64,000 bases of DNA from assembly GCF_000004195.4 (NCBI RefSeq), contig NC_030679.2, positions 34,585,712-34,649,711 on the forward strand, written 5' to 3'. Both the position numbers and the translations under genes were made by a program. The stretch's first letter is position 1. Each line of letters begins with the position of its first letter. This DNA is from Xenopus tropicalis (Eukaryota > Chordata > Amphibia > Anura > Pipidae). Positions 1-10,240 of the stretch are shown one piece after another. The notes beneath the pieces are model-generated. The model was not told the origin of the DNA. It worked only from the letters and a program-made list of their open reading frames with translations, and ran no database searches.

Positions 1-1449
1 GGAGATATTCACCACCATCTCCCAGGAAGATATACAAAAACTGGGCAGTCGGTAGCTACTCTTTTAACAATGGACGGGAATAAAACACACTTTAAATTTC
101 AGAGTTTGATCTGCATTTAGAAATGTAACCCATTATAATATCAAACAAAAGATCATTCCGTTGACCAGAAAAAATCCTGCTAAGCTTCCCATGCTTGTTA
201 TGAGGTGCATTTTGCAAACTACAAATGGCACAGAAATTTGCAATTATATCTGTAAATTACTTTACAATTTTATACATAAGACAGCATGATATGAAGCACT
301 TAATGCCAAAAAAATATTTATATATTTCTTTCCCTTGCCTACAATTACAAATAGAAATCACAGCACAAAAGCCGATAGGCATAGTACTTAATCAGCTGGC
401 ATTTAAAGATAAATTGGCTAAAATGAATATATTGTTTGATTTGAACAACAATGTTTTTTTCAACTTTAAACTGACTAGTCTGTATTGGAACTGTGTGTGC
501 ATATATATATATATATATACATATAAATATATGTACACCCTATTGTAAAGTATAAGGATGTTATAAGTCACAGAGATGCTCTATGACCATAGAAAGGCAG
601 AAGGCCAAGTGCTTTTATACAGGTTATGGAACTATATATCCTCATATTGTACAACAGGGAGTACGTTATTTTTATATATGATAACATCCTTTAGCACTGT
701 TTATAAGGAAATAATTTACAGACTACACTGAGCTAGCTCTTGTGTATTATATATAAATATATATACACATGCCACACACATACATACAGTATATGTGTAG
801 ACTGAGTATGTACACAACTAAAATTAGAATGTTTAGGCTAAAAATTTTCTCAAAAACACTTTCTCTTAGATTTTTTAACATTTTCATTATTATATAGATA
901 CAGAGAGCATACAAAAACAAAGATTATTTTTGCCCTTGTGTAAGACAACTACTCAAGTCGAAAGAGACATATACAGTAGCTTAGGTCAGTGAGCTTTGCT
1001 CAGTACCAATATACCCATCACACATTATATACAGGTTCATTTGTTAACCCCCAAGTAGCAGCTGAGGTGTACCATAAACACATGACAAGGGGACTCCTCA
1101 ATTGACCCTTCACTTTCACCTATCCCTCTGAACCCCATTGTTACATACCTTAATGAAACACTAGGAACCATAAATGGGTAAAAGGGACACATTTATCAAA
1201 TAAATAGGACCTTGCCAGCCTAACCCAAGGCAATATTCAAAGGCAGAATTCCATATGCTCTGCTGTTCCTTACAGCACTTGAGATCAGCACTGTCATTAT
1301 ATTTGCCACTGAGTATTAGACTGCCTCTACCTACAGATAGGATGGCCCCAAACTCTGCTACCAGCAGGAGCTGCATCTCCCACCATGAGAAAAGTTCAGC
1401 AGCTCTGCAGTGTCTCTATGATAGGAAATCCAAGCAGGCTGTCACCTAG
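1..1449. other. AT-rich noncoding DNA, no gene seen
   Basis: The open frames here are short and show no recognisable domain or codon pattern. A short (TA)n tract lies near 500-528 and alternating TA/CA stretches near 748-800. I see no promoter, RNA gene or named repeat. Confidence 0.6.
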
Positions 1450-1920
1450 CACAAGCAGTAGTAGGGTCTGTATCAATCAACCCACAGTGCAGCCACAGGA
1501 GAGAACCTCCTTCTTCTAAAACAACCACAATATAACAGTGCATACAAGACAACATCCAAATGTTGTTGTTAATAAATATGAGAGCATTAAGAAGAGAATC
1601 TCCTAGCATTTTACAAAATATGTAAAAAAGAGGGGTGAGAGGATGGGATGCTTCTACCTGCTCAGAAGATAGGAGGTAAACGGCTTCTCTTGTGACATCA
1701 CATCCCTATCTTTCTCCACCCCAGCCCAACTTTCCCCCACCTTGACTCATTGCTTCTCACCCAATCATAGCTGCATCTGATTCTGAATGGCTGCTGGTCA
1801 TTCAGATCCCTTGTCATGCAGTCCCTGCATTTATAGCTCCACGGCTTTCCTATATACTTGGAAGGTTTGCCTGAGGTAATACCAACCATATTGAAAATCT
1901 CATCAATGTATAAATTCAAG
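1450..1920 (+). repeat. dispersed repeat, inverted partner of 15600-16140
   Basis: Two blocks match the reverse complement of a second locus. The stretch near 1455-1520 (ATCAACCCAC, then CACAGGAGAGAACCTCC) matches 16075-16135. The stretch near 1590-1740 (TTCTACCTGCT, AGAAGATA, TGACATCACATCCC) matches 15600-15730. Spacing between the blocks agrees except for a CR1-like piece present only in the right copy. This is therefore an old interspersed repeat of unknown class. Its outer limits are approximate. Confidence 0.6.
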
Positions 1921-2394
1921 CATTAATAAAAATTCTTGATAAGAATTGTTTGTGCAACTTAACTTACATAAAAGTAACACTCAAGCTTTCCTATAATTAT
2001 CACCAAATTGGTCGATTCAGGCAGATGCACAATGTTCTAAAGACCAGAAATGTAAATGACGGTAGCAATGACATTGCAGTTAAATTTGTAGCTTATGTTA
2101 TTATAGGAAGTGAAAAAGATAGAAGAGACACTACGAATAAGGATTTGACTATATAGTTTTTCGATTAAGACTTTACTTGTAATATGTTTAGTTAAATAAT
2201 AATGAAAAAGTAAATGAGGGTAGAAATTGGCTCAGGCAATTGACACAGGCAGACTGCCGACTCTAAAGTGGCCTTAGCAGCAGCCTAAATCTGCCCGTGT
2301 ATGGCCAGCATAATTCTTTGGTACCAACCCAGTGTTAGGGCAGAAAAAGGAGACAGCTCAAATAATTTTGCACCGCATGAGTGCTCCTATTATT
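1921..2394. other. noncoding DNA with a possible old repeat fragment
   Basis: No gene is seen. The stretch near 2222-2310 (a CAGACTGCCGACTC motif, ending CCCGTGTATGGCCAGC) resembles the stretch near 52765-52850 in style and may be a decayed DNA-transposon fragment. The rest shows nothing recognisable. Confidence 0.4.
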
Positions 2395-2538
2395 GATAGA
2401 TAGATAGATGATAGATAGATGATAGATAGATGATAGATAGATGATAGATAGATGATAGATAGATGATAGATAGATGATAGATAGATAGATAGATGATAGA
2501 TAGATGATAGATAGATGATAGATAGATGATAGATAGAT

Positions 2539-2616
<78 letters not shown>

Positions 2617-2693
2617 GATAGATAGATGATAGATAGATGATAGATAGATGATAGATAGATGATAGATAGATGATAGATAGATGATAGATAGAT

Positions 2694-2736
<43 letters not shown>

Positions 2737-3599
2737 GATAGATAGATAGATAGATAGATGATAGATAGATGATAGATAGATGATAGATAGATGATAGATA
2801 GATGATAGATAGATGATAGATAGATAGATAGATAGATGATAGATAGATAGATGATAGATAGATGATAGATAGATAGATGATAGATAGATGATAGATAGAT
2901 GATAGATAGATGATAGATAGATGATAGATAGATAGATAGATAGATAGATGATAGATAGATGATAGATAGATGATAGATAGATGATAGATAGATGATAGAT
3001 AGATGATAGATAGATGATAGATAGATGATAGATAGATAGATGATAGATAGATGATAGATAGATGATAGATAGATAGATGATAGATAGATGATAGATAGAT
3101 GATAGATAGATGATAGATAGATGATAGATAGATGATAGATAGATGATAGATAGATGATAGATAGATGATAGATAGATGATAGATAGATGATAGATAGATG
3201 ATAGATAGATGATAGATAGATGATAGATAGATGATAGATAGATGATAGATAGATGATAGATAGATAGATAGATAGATGATAGATAGATAGATAGATAGAT
3301 AGATGATAGATAGATAGATAGATAGATGATAGATAGATAGATAGATGATAGATAGATAGATAGATGATAGATAGATAGATGATAGATAGATAGATGATAG
3401 ATAGATGATAGATAGATGATAGATAGATGATAGATAGATGATAGATAGATGATAGATAGATGATAGATAGATGATAGATAGATGATAGATAGATGATAGA
3501 TAGATGATAGATAGATGATAGATAGATAGATAGATGATAGATAGATAGATGATAGATAGATAGATGATAGATAGATAGATAGATGATAGATAGATAGAT

Positions 3600-3630
<31 letters not shown>

Positions 3631-3738
3631 GATAGATAGATAGATAGATGATAGATAGATAGATGATAGATAGATAGATAGATTGATAGATAGATAGATA
3701 GATTGATAGATAGATTTAGATAGATACTGTAGATAGAT
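2395..3738 (+). repeat. GATA microsatellite, about 1.34 kb, with an 11-bp variant period
   Basis: The tract is built from GATA tetranucleotides. Much of it has every third repeat shortened to GAT, giving an 11-bp unit (GATAGATAGAT) repeated in long runs, interspersed with pure GATA runs. The right edge decays (GATTGATA, GATTTAGA). On the minus strand the 11-bp period contains no stop codon in any frame, which creates a spurious 540-codon open frame of Ile, Tyr, Leu, Ser and His. It is not a gene. Confidence 0.97.
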
Positions 3739-4540
3739 ATATATTAATAGAGTATTCGTAGGGTCATGACCACCCTTAAGAAAGGTTGTTTTAAGCGTGC
3801 AGGTTGCACCACTTGTCATATGATAATAGGCACTGCATCCAATTATCCCCATACAGACCAGTACTATTGAACACTGCATTACTGTACATCTACACGTGTT
3901 ATTTATATGATCACCTGTCCATGTTGTTTCATGCACTTTGTAAAACTCAGAACACACTGCTTAAGCAAATGAGTAACCTAAATCCTCTCTAAAGAAAGTT
4001 TTTTACACAATTAAATTAGATTCACCAATAGGCAAACTTTTTTTTTAATCTATTTTTTTTATGGGACACAGATTACCAAACTAAAGATTTAGGAGAATCG
4101 ATCTTGTGCATGAGGCATGGAGAGAGGGTGATTGGGCCATATGTTCATGCAGACATTTTGGATTAGAACTTTGGATTCAATAGACCAACGTGATTTAAAT
4201 GAATACTGTTCATTTGTGCCATTTCTAGATCTAAAAGTGCTATCCATTTTTTGTGACATATTTACAAACTTGCATTTTAACGTTGGATTATTCTCTGAAA
4301 AAGATTTTCTACTTTTTGATTTCTTTTATTTCTCACTTTTTTCCTATCCTTCCATAATGTTTTTGGAGGTGGGACTGGATGTGATGTACTCTAAAAATGT
4401 TGTTTGTAAGTGACAACTGAAACGTCCCATTGTGACCAGCTTCTGTTTATTTGTATTAATGATATCCTAGTAGAACCTAGGCACATGTCTACATTGGAAG
4501 TGTGTGTAGCAGCCTAGAGTTTTGCTTGAATATACATATA
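3739..4540. other. noncoding DNA, nothing recognised
   Basis: There are short open frames only (up to 93 codons at 4132-4413), with no domain or motif that I recognise. No repeat structure is evident. Confidence 0.5.
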
Positions 4541-4715
4541 TATATATTAGAAACAGAGTACCACACACACAGGAACTTTGGGAAATATAAAAAATATTTA
4601 TTGAAAGACATCCAACGATTTTGTGTTGGTTTGTCCCGTGAGGAAGAGCACCGTTAGTGCTCGAAACGTTGGATCTTTTTCAATATATACTGTGTGCAAT
4701 ACTGTTTCTTTATTG
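4541..4715 (+). repeat. retroelement-derived fragment with hairpin-GAAACGTT motif
   Basis: The fragment carries GAGCAC-(cgtta)-GTGCTC immediately followed by GAAACGTTGGATC, preceded by GTGAGGAA. The same layout (TGARRAA, perfect stem, GAAACGTT) occurs in the pLTRs of the PLE in this window and at 19118-19151. The upstream ATTTATTGAAAGACATCCAACG is roughly complementary to the downstream CGTTGGATCTTTTTCAATA, so the fragment can fold further. It is probably a pLTR relic of another PLE family; that is inference. Confidence 0.4.
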
Positions 4716-4732
4716 TTATTTTTGGCCAGCAC

Positions 4733-5123
4733 TAGTGATGAGTGAATCTGTCCCATTATGCTTTGCCATAACATTTGCGAAACGGCAAGAAAATTCGTGA
4801 AACGGCAAAAAATTTGCGAAACGCATTTGTCACAAGATTTTTTTTGTCACCCACATCTGTTTTTTCACCTGCGTTTATTTTTTTGTCGCCCACGCTTTTT
4901 TGACGCTACCGCGTCCTTTTTTCATGTGACCACAACCAATTTGACACGCCCATGCCCTTTTTTTGCCGTGACCGTGCCAAATTTGACGCGCAACAGAAAA
5001 ATCCCTGTGACTAATTTGTGAATTTGTGAATTTTCACAGAAGTTTCACGAAACAATTCGCCAATGGCAAAATGTGGAAATTTGCTGTGAATCCATGCCTG
5101 GCGAAAAAATTCGCTCATCACTT
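4733..5123 (+). mobile_element. hAT-like MITE copy 1
   Basis: The termini TAGTGATGAG and CTCATCACTT are inverted repeats of each other. They are flanked by an 8-bp target duplication, GCCAGCAC (4725-4732) and GCCAGCAA (5124-5131), with one mismatch. A TAGTG terminus with an 8-bp duplication fits the hAT superfamily. The interior is rich in GCGAAACGGC-type motifs and codes for nothing. It belongs to the largest family in this window. Confidence 0.8.
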
Positions 5124-5174
5124 GCCAGCAAACCAGGGCATTTGATTCTCTAAAGGGTGTGCTCCGTTTGCTCT

Positions 5175-5236
<62 letters not shown>
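5175..5236. repeat. (TG)n(TA)n microsatellite, left target edge of the PLE insertion
   Basis: A short TG run passes into about 48 bp of pure TA that abuts the truncated pLTR at 5235. A second TA tract abuts the opposite end of the retroelement unit at 15079-15118. Together they suggest that the unit landed in one TA microsatellite. Confidence 0.9.
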
Positions 5237-5239
<3 letters not shown>

Positions 5240-5418
5240 CAAGAGGAAGAATGGATGCCGCACTCACAGGTCTTAGTAAAAATAAAGAAAATTTTATTGT
5301 GTCAGACTAACGTTTCGGCTGAGTCCACAGCCTTTCTCAAAGTGAATGAAACAATACAACAAACCTACTTTAAACCTAAAATGGCGCCAAAATTCTGTAA
5401 ATGACGTCATGTGCAGTG
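5235..5418 (-). repeat. pLTR A (3' pLTR of left copy), truncated
   Basis: This is the reverse complement of the first 184 bp of pLTRs B and C. It begins (minus strand) at CACTGCACATGACGTC, carries the GGCTG/CAGCC hairpin followed by GAAACGTT and the AATAAA signal, and stops at the TA microsatellite without the final 77 bp found in pLTR C. Confidence 0.9.
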
Positions 5419-6903
5419 TAATTCGTGATTCCCCACCCCCTAAGTGCAAAAAATAAAAGTAACCTTAAACTTAAATCAACTATTAATTTAGACCTCGTAT
5501 TAGCAACACAAGAACCAAGGTGTACAGTGAGAAGTAGAAATCTAAGCCTAGAATTAATAGAAAAGGAGAAAGAGAGAGAAAACCACCTGTCAACGCTGAA
5601 CTGCAACTCTCACTCGCACGCCGTATGGATGTACATAAAGTAACTATTAACCGTCTATGGCAAGTCATGTTTATGTTTGATCAATAAAAGTGGTACTGGG
5701 GTCAAGTTGCAAGACCGTATGTAGTCCATTCCTCTGCCTCAAACTCAATGACAATGTGCGCGATCATACGGTGGAGTTCAAGGATCAGAGTATGCGCGTT
5801 GTCATGGTAACCGCAGCGTGCTTAGCGACTACACGAATTTAGTGAGGTAGGGAGAAGTAAAGTAGTGTGCGCCCAACCTGGGGAACTAAGGGAGTGTGTT
5901 GGGGGCACATATCACTAAAACTAGCGCTATATGCAGGTAAGTAGCTTAGCGCTAATGGCAATAGAGCACAAGTGTGGTTCCCCAATGAGGAGAGGTATAT
6001 TAAAGAATAAAGGTTATAAAAATGCATATAGTCAATGTGTGGCTCTATGTCAAGAGGGTCTTGTGGCACAAGCTAGACAAAATGGAGGGGCCGTGGTGCA
6101 TGATATTACCACGCTCGGTGGCTCAGCATATAGCTTATCATGTGTCCCGCATTAGGGATAGACGTGCCAGGGTGTACAAGTGGAGGTACTTCTGCATCAC
6201 TATATCTGCCATTATCCATAGCAGTATATAATATACAGGGTATGATTATCAACATAACGGGCAGCACTGCCATTTATCATAGCAGTCTGCCTGAAGTCGA
6301 CATTCGCCTCAATCTCCTGGAGTTTGTTAACCACGGCCCTTCTAGTACCAGCACCCTCACACGGAGTCAGATTGTCTGTTTAGAGGATATTGGGTATGGA
6401 GACGGATACTAAGGAACATATTACAGATATGAATGGACAAAAGCTTGGGGACAGAGATATTCGTGACTATAGTAGTTCTCCCAAACAGGCGGTTGTGTCT
6501 GTTGCCTACAGCTCAGGTGGATTAGAATAGCAAAGAGACATAGACAAACGATAAGGATAAGAAAAGGTGGACACATAGTATCATATTAATACATGCTATC
6601 CCAGAAGGTGTGCAATGTAACGAAAAATTAAAGTTTATCTTCAAACAATTAGGCACTGTGTCAATTCATATGAAAAGAGATAGTGTTACTCAATTTCTAC
6701 CATGTTGGCTCACTGGGCCAAATTCAATAAATAACTGAAAAAAATCTCAGTATGTTCATATCCACGATATCACACACTATTGACAATAGAGGTGTCCTGG
6801 TGCTTGATGTATGGAATTTCCCTGGGGATATTGACAGAAACGCAGGTAAGTGTATTGAACAATATCAGACCAACCCTATCACACACATGATGGAAAAAAT
6901 TTT
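5419..6903 (-). other. 3' noncoding region of left PLE copy
   Basis: This is the mirror of 13333-14817. It contains only short open frames that occur identically in both copies. No function is recognised. It separates the ORF2 stop from the 3' pLTR and is unusually long for a non-LTR-type 3' region. Confidence 0.75.
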
Positions 6904-9156
6904 TTATAAATAAAAGGCTGAATAGGAAACAAGTTCATTGAGTCCATTCGGGCTGATTGTATTTAGTCTATGCATCCACCTCAATTCCTTCTGTAGAAGT
7001 AGTTTTTCACGATTTCCTCCCCGGACCAAGGGGGGTATGTGATCAATGATCATACACCTCAAACTTGCTAGAGAGTGTTTGTGTGTCAAGAAGTGTGCCG
7101 CCACTGGGGTGTTTGCTTCCCCTGTTGTTAGTGCCGCACGTATTGCGGATCTGTGATTTGCCATGCGATCCCTAAATGTGGTGATGGTTTTACCTATGTA
7201 TAATAGGCCGCATGGACACTTGATAAAGTAGATAATAAATTTAGATGTACAGGTAAGTCTGTGCTGTATATAAATCAATCGTCCTGTGTGAGGATGGTTA
7301 AACGATGCTCCCGATATCAATGCACTACATGTGGTGCAGCTCGGACACTTGTAGCACCCCAGTTTTGTGGAGGATAGCCAGGTGGAGGGGTTGGCAGATT
7401 GGTAGCAGTGACTCGGGTCAGTTTTTACAAGGATATCCCTTAGGCTACGTCCCCTCCTGTAGGCAATCCGTGGAGGACGTCGAAAGGCTGATGGTAGTGT
7501 CCTGTCCTTCGCTAGGACTGACCAATGATAAGACACTGCATTGATTAGGGGTTGCTTATCCGGAGTAAAAGTCGTGATGAATGTCAGTCTTTCATTGGTA
7601 GTTGCTGTAGGTTGAGTCTGTTTTGCTTGCAAGGCAATGGATTGTGTTAAAGATGCTGTTTTCAGTCTAGAAGATTCAAGTAGTCGTGGTGTGTAACCTC
7701 TCTGTTTGAAGCGTATTTCAAGTTCATCAAGTTGGTTTTGAAGCTTGGTGGGATCTGAGTTATTTCTGATGGTACGTACCATTTGTGAGTAAGGGATACT
7801 TTGTAGCGTGTGTGGGGGATGACATGATGAGTAATGTAACAAAGTATTACGGTCAGTAGCTTTTCTAAATGTCGTTGTCTCCAAGGTTGATCCTGTTATT
7901 GTTAAGGACAGGTCTAAGAAAGGAATTGAAGTCTTGTCAAGATGGGCCGTGAATCTAATCGTGGTTGGTAGTGCATTGAGTTCATTCACCATTGTCCAGA
8001 ATTGGTCCATGGTCCCCGTCCACAGTAAAAGCAGATCGTCGATGAAACGAAACATCTTATAAATGTATTTACCATATATGGGAAAAATATATGAATGTTC
8101 ATAGTAAGCCATGTATAAGTTGGCAAATGATGGAGCAACGTTAGATCCCATACTGGTCCCACTCGTCTGTAAATAGTATGCGTGTTCAAATTTAAAATAG
8201 TTCAATGTTAAGCAGTGAGTAAGAAGTTCAATCAAAAATTCTGTGGGAGGTCTGCTCTTGTCAGGGTGTATAACAAGATGTTCCTTAACATTTCTTATGC
8301 CTTCATTGGTTGGAATCACTGTGTAAAGTGATGACACATCTAGTGTTGCAAGTAAAGTCCCTGGTGGCAGAGGGTAAAGAGCTTGTAGTTTTAATAAGAG
8401 ATCCCCTGTGTCTCTAATGTATGTTTGTGTTCCTTTAACTAAGGGTTGAAGAAAAAAATCTACGTATACAGACAAAGGTTGTAATAGGGAATCCCTTGCA
8501 CTCACAATCGGTCGCCCAGGAGGGCATGTCGGGTTTTTATGGATTTTGGGTAGGGTATACAGTATGGGGCAAACCGGATATTCCTTCGTGAGAAAATTGA
8601 ACACATCTGTGTCAATAAAGCCATTCGCTAATCCCAAGAGTAAAGAGGAATCAATCTGTTTCTTAAACGTATATGTAGGGTCCTTGTCAAGTTTTCTATA
8701 GGTGGTCATGTCAGAGAGTTGGTTTAGAATCTCCTGTCTGTAGTCAGAATAGTTAAGTATGACTACTCCACCCCCCTTGTCTGCCGGTCTGATGATTATG
8801 TTTGGATTTTGTGCCAAACTTTTCATTGCCTCCCTTTCAGGTCTGGTGAGGTTAGGGTAACCCTGGGGTTGTGTGTGTTTCTGGGTTTCATCTATCAACA
8901 GTCTGGTGTAGGCTTCTATAGATTTTGGCGTATTAGGTGGTTCGAATTTACTTGGGGGTTTAAATGTGCTTGGTTTTGTAAGTGGGGTTCTAAAGTGATC
9001 TTTAAGTTTCATTGTACGTTGGAATCGGTGCAGATCAATCATGATGTCTAGGGCTCGTGTTCTGGTGGTGGGGACAAATGACAAGCCTTTAGCTAGTAGG
9101 TTGCTTTCTGGAATAGTGAGTGTATGGGAGCTTAGATTGAAGACTACCTGTTCCAC
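6904..9156 (-). CDS. PLE ORF2: reverse transcriptase and GIY-YIG endonuclease (left copy)
   Basis: This is a 750-codon open frame with a translation identical to the right copy at 11080-13332. It carries the PLE reverse transcriptase, with DKGG at 126-129, PKIHK at 203-207, PGRPIVS at 213-219, catalytic Asp 273 in TLDVSSLY and FIDD at 371-374. A Cys cluster at 601-610 and a GIY-YIG nuclease around 641-741 follow. The protein would copy element RNA into DNA at a nick made by the nuclease. The first codon listed is GTG; the first in-frame ATG is at codon 39 (9040-9042). Expression probably needs -1 frameshifting from the overlapping ORF1 at 9231-9237. No stop or frameshift breaks the frame, so it is intact despite lying in a truncated copy. 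The family assignment is firm; activity is not known. Confidence 0.93.
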   Translation of the reverse strand: MEQVVFNLSSHTLTIPESNLLAKGLSFVPTTRTRALDIMIDLHRFQRTMKLKDHFRTPLTKPSTFKPPSKFEPPNTPKSIEAYTRLLIDETQKHTQPQGYPNLTRPEREAMKSLAQNPNIIIRPADKGGGVVILNYSDYRQEILNQLSDMTTYRKLDKDPTYTFKKQIDSSLLLGLANGFIDTDVFNFLTKEYPVCPILYTLPKIHKNPTCPPGRPIVSARDSLLQPLSVYVDFFLQPLVKGTQTYIRDTGDLLLKLQALYPLPPGTLLATLDVSSLYTVIPTNEGIRNVKEHLVIHPDKSRPPTEFLIELLTHCLTLNYFKFEHAYYLQTSGTSMGSNVAPSFANLYMAYYEHSYIFPIYGKYIYKMFRFIDDLLLLWTGTMDQFWTMVNELNALPTTIRFTAHLDKTSIPFLDLSLTITGSTLETTTFRKATDRNTLLHYSSCHPPHTLQSIPYSQMVRTIRNNSDPTKLQNQLDELEIRFKQRGYTPRLLESSRLKTASLTQSIALQAKQTQPTATTNERLTFITTFTPDKQPLINAVSYHWSVLAKDRTLPSAFRRPPRIAYRRGRSLRDILVKTDPSHCYQSANPSTWLSSTKLGCYKCPSCTTCSALISGASFNHPHTGRLIYIQHRLTCTSKFIIYFIKCPCGLLYIGKTITTFRDRMANHRSAIRAALTTGEANTPVAAHFLTHKHSLASLRCMIIDHIPPLVRGGNREKLLLQKELRWMHRLNTISPNGLNELVSYSAFYL

Positions 9157-9962
9157 TGTTTTTTGCTTCTTGTGGAACGGGTGTTTACACCCCCCCCTTC
9201 TCTTGTTGGGGCGCCGCCTGCGCGGGGTCCTAAAAAAAGTGGAGGTGTGGACCCAGAAGAAAGTGTAGTGGGGGTGCTATTAGTGGTGTGGAAAGGTCTC
9301 CCTCTTCTGTAGCCCCGTCCTCTGGTTGGGGTGTCAGAGTCAGTGGAGGAGGTGTAGGGTGAGGAATCGATGCGGTCAGATCTGAATCTGGAAGAAAAGT
9401 GCACACTTCTACCCCCCGTCCTAGTTTCACCCCCCGTCAACCACCTGTAGACCCTCCTATTCTGATAGTCACCAGTCACTGTGTTGACTTTTAGTTTTTT
9501 AAATTTATGTAGTTCTGTGGTGTATTGAGTCAGTTGTTCTTGCAATTTTTCTACCCACTTATGTTCTTTATCACGGGTCAGTGTTTGTAAGTGTGCAGTC
9601 TCAAAAGCTGAAATATCAGTGTGTATCACTTTTAGATTTTTGCTCACCTCCTCTATTACCAACAGCATCAAGTCCATTGAACACTTGTTGAGGATTTGGC
9701 ACCACTTTTTACAGAAATCGATATTATTACGGCCAATGGTGGGGATGTTTCGTATCCTGAAACCTCTGGGGATATGTTGTCTTTTGTAGAAATCCGATAA
9801 GTATATACCATGCAGTTTAAGGTCGACCTCACGTTCCTTTAGTCTCAGTAGGTGTTGATATAGATCCGTATTAGAAGATATTGGGATAACACTGCACATG
9901 ACGTCATTTACAGAATTTTGGCGCCATTTTAGGTTTAAAGTAGGTTTGTTGTATTGTTTCAT
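9144..9962 (-). CDS. PLE ORF1, 5'-truncated, with a chimeric start (left copy)
   Basis: From 9890 down to 9144 this encodes residues 36-283 of the ORF1 protein of the right copy, including the coiled-coil and Arg/Gly-rich tail. The first 24 residues (MKQYNKPT...) are not ORF1: they come from the antisense strand of pLTR B, which happens to supply an in-frame ATG at 9960-9962. The Kozak context is poor (T at -3). The frame overlaps ORF2 in the -1 phase, as in the right copy. Whether this start is ever used is unknown, because the native leader and promoter are missing. It is a truncated gene with a fortuitous start. Confidence 0.7.
   Translation of the reverse strand: MKQYNKPTLNLKWRQNSVNDVMCSVIPISSNTDLYQHLLRLKEREVDLKLHGIYLSDFYKRQHIPRGFRIRNIPTIGRNNIDFCKKWCQILNKCSMDLMLLVIEEVSKNLKVIHTDISAFETAHLQTLTRDKEHKWVEKLQEQLTQYTTELHKFKKLKVNTVTGDYQNRRVYRWLTGGETRTGGRSVHFSSRFRSDRIDSSPYTSSTDSDTPTRGRGYRRGRPFHTTNSTPTTLSSGSTPPLFLGPRAGGAPTREGGGVNTRSTRSKKQWNR
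9231..9237 (-). promoter_or_regulatory. -1 frameshift slippery heptamer, left copy
   Basis: On the minus strand the sequence reads T TTT TTA in the ORF1 frame, within the ORF1/ORF2 overlap. It is the mirror of 10999-11005. A slip of -1 here moves ribosomes into ORF2. Confidence 0.7.
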
Positions 9963-9975
9963 TCACTTTGAGAAA

Positions 9976-9999
9976 GGCTGTGGACTCAGCCGAAACGTT
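9976..9999 (+). ncRNA. hammerhead-like hairpin-GAAACGTT motif in pLTR B
   Basis: A 5-bp GC stem with a 6-nt loop is followed directly by GAAACGTT and preceded by TTGAGAAA. In a hammerhead ribozyme the order is CUGANGA, stem II, GAAA. Here stem II and GAAA are present, but the first box is degenerate: its first C and its catalytic G are replaced by T and A. It is at best a decayed or non-canonical ribozyme. Copies are at 14904-14927 (+) and 5309-5332 (-). Confidence 0.3.
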
Positions 10000-10009
10000 A
10001 GTCTGACAC

Positions 10010-10015
10010 AATAAA
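10010..10015 (+). terminator. AATAAA polyadenylation signal in pLTR B
   Basis: AATAAA lies within the pLTR; the copy at 14938-14943 in pLTR C is correctly placed to end the element transcript. The GT/T-rich stretch that follows (TTTTCTTTATTTTTAC, later GACCTGTGAGTG) could serve as a downstream element. Confidence 0.45.
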
Positions 10016-10162
10016 ATTTTCTTTATTTTTACTAAGACCTGTGAGTGCGGCATCCATTCTTCCTCTTGCTCTATTTTGTATTTTGCATACTGCACCCAGG
10101 CATCTGTGACCCTATTGAAACGTGAGTGCCGGCTTGTTCTTTTTTCTTTTGATCTATTACAC

Positions 10163-10170
10163 TTTATAAG
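10163..10170 (+). promoter_or_regulatory. TATA-like box upstream of ORF1
   Basis: TTTATAAG lies 13 bp past the end of pLTR B and about 71 bp upstream of the ORF1 ATG, in a leader present only in the right copy. A core promoter here would put transcription start near 10195. This rests on position and motif alone. Confidence 0.3.
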
Positions 10171-10240
10171 CAGTGCACCCGAGCATTTTTTTGACTCTTT
10201 GCATATTCCTGATGTAACCACCTACATAAGAAACCTGAAT

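Larger units (their letters stand above)
5235..9890 (-). mobile_element. Penelope-like retroelement, left copy, 5'-truncated
   Basis: Read on the minus strand, this copy holds ORF1 from codon 36 onward, complete ORF2, a 1.49-kb 3' noncoding region and a 3' pLTR lacking its last 77 bp. It mirrors 10346-15001 exactly in coordinates (sum 20236), and all compared open frames translate identically. Its 5' end at 9890 joins the 5' pLTR of the right copy through a shared C. The missing parts are the 5' pLTR, the leader and 35 ORF1 codons. The truncated 5' end is usual for target-primed reverse transcription. The near-perfect match to its partner is not explained by ordinary truncation and suggests one recent insertion event or an assembly artefact. 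Confidence 0.9.
9890..10150 (+). repeat. pLTR B (5' pLTR of right copy)
   Basis: This 261-bp direct repeat is identical by eye to 14818-15078. It begins CACTGCACATGACGTCATTT and ends in a T-rich tract. It contains a hairpin GGCTG (9976-9980)/CAGCC (9987-9991) followed by GAAACGTT, AATAAA at 10010-10015, and a second GAAACGT near 10117. The CRE-like palindrome TGACGTCA lies near its start. PLE pLTRs are known in many species to carry hammerhead ribozyme motifs; this one shows only a degenerate version. Confidence 0.93.

Noticed and set aside
2335..3957. 540-codon minus-strand open frame
   Set aside because: It is the translation of the GATA/11-bp repeat (only Ile, Tyr, Leu, Ser and His over most of its length), with no coding signature.
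5839..6412. Short open frames in the PLE 3' region (mirrored at 13824-14397)
   Set aside because: They overlap each other in several frames and on both strands, and their presence in both copies reflects only the duplication.
10076..10240. Upstream extension of ORF1 (55 codons before the ATG at 10241)
   Set aside because: It begins at TTG inside the pLTR and continues through the TATA-like leader, while the ATG at 10241 has a good context.
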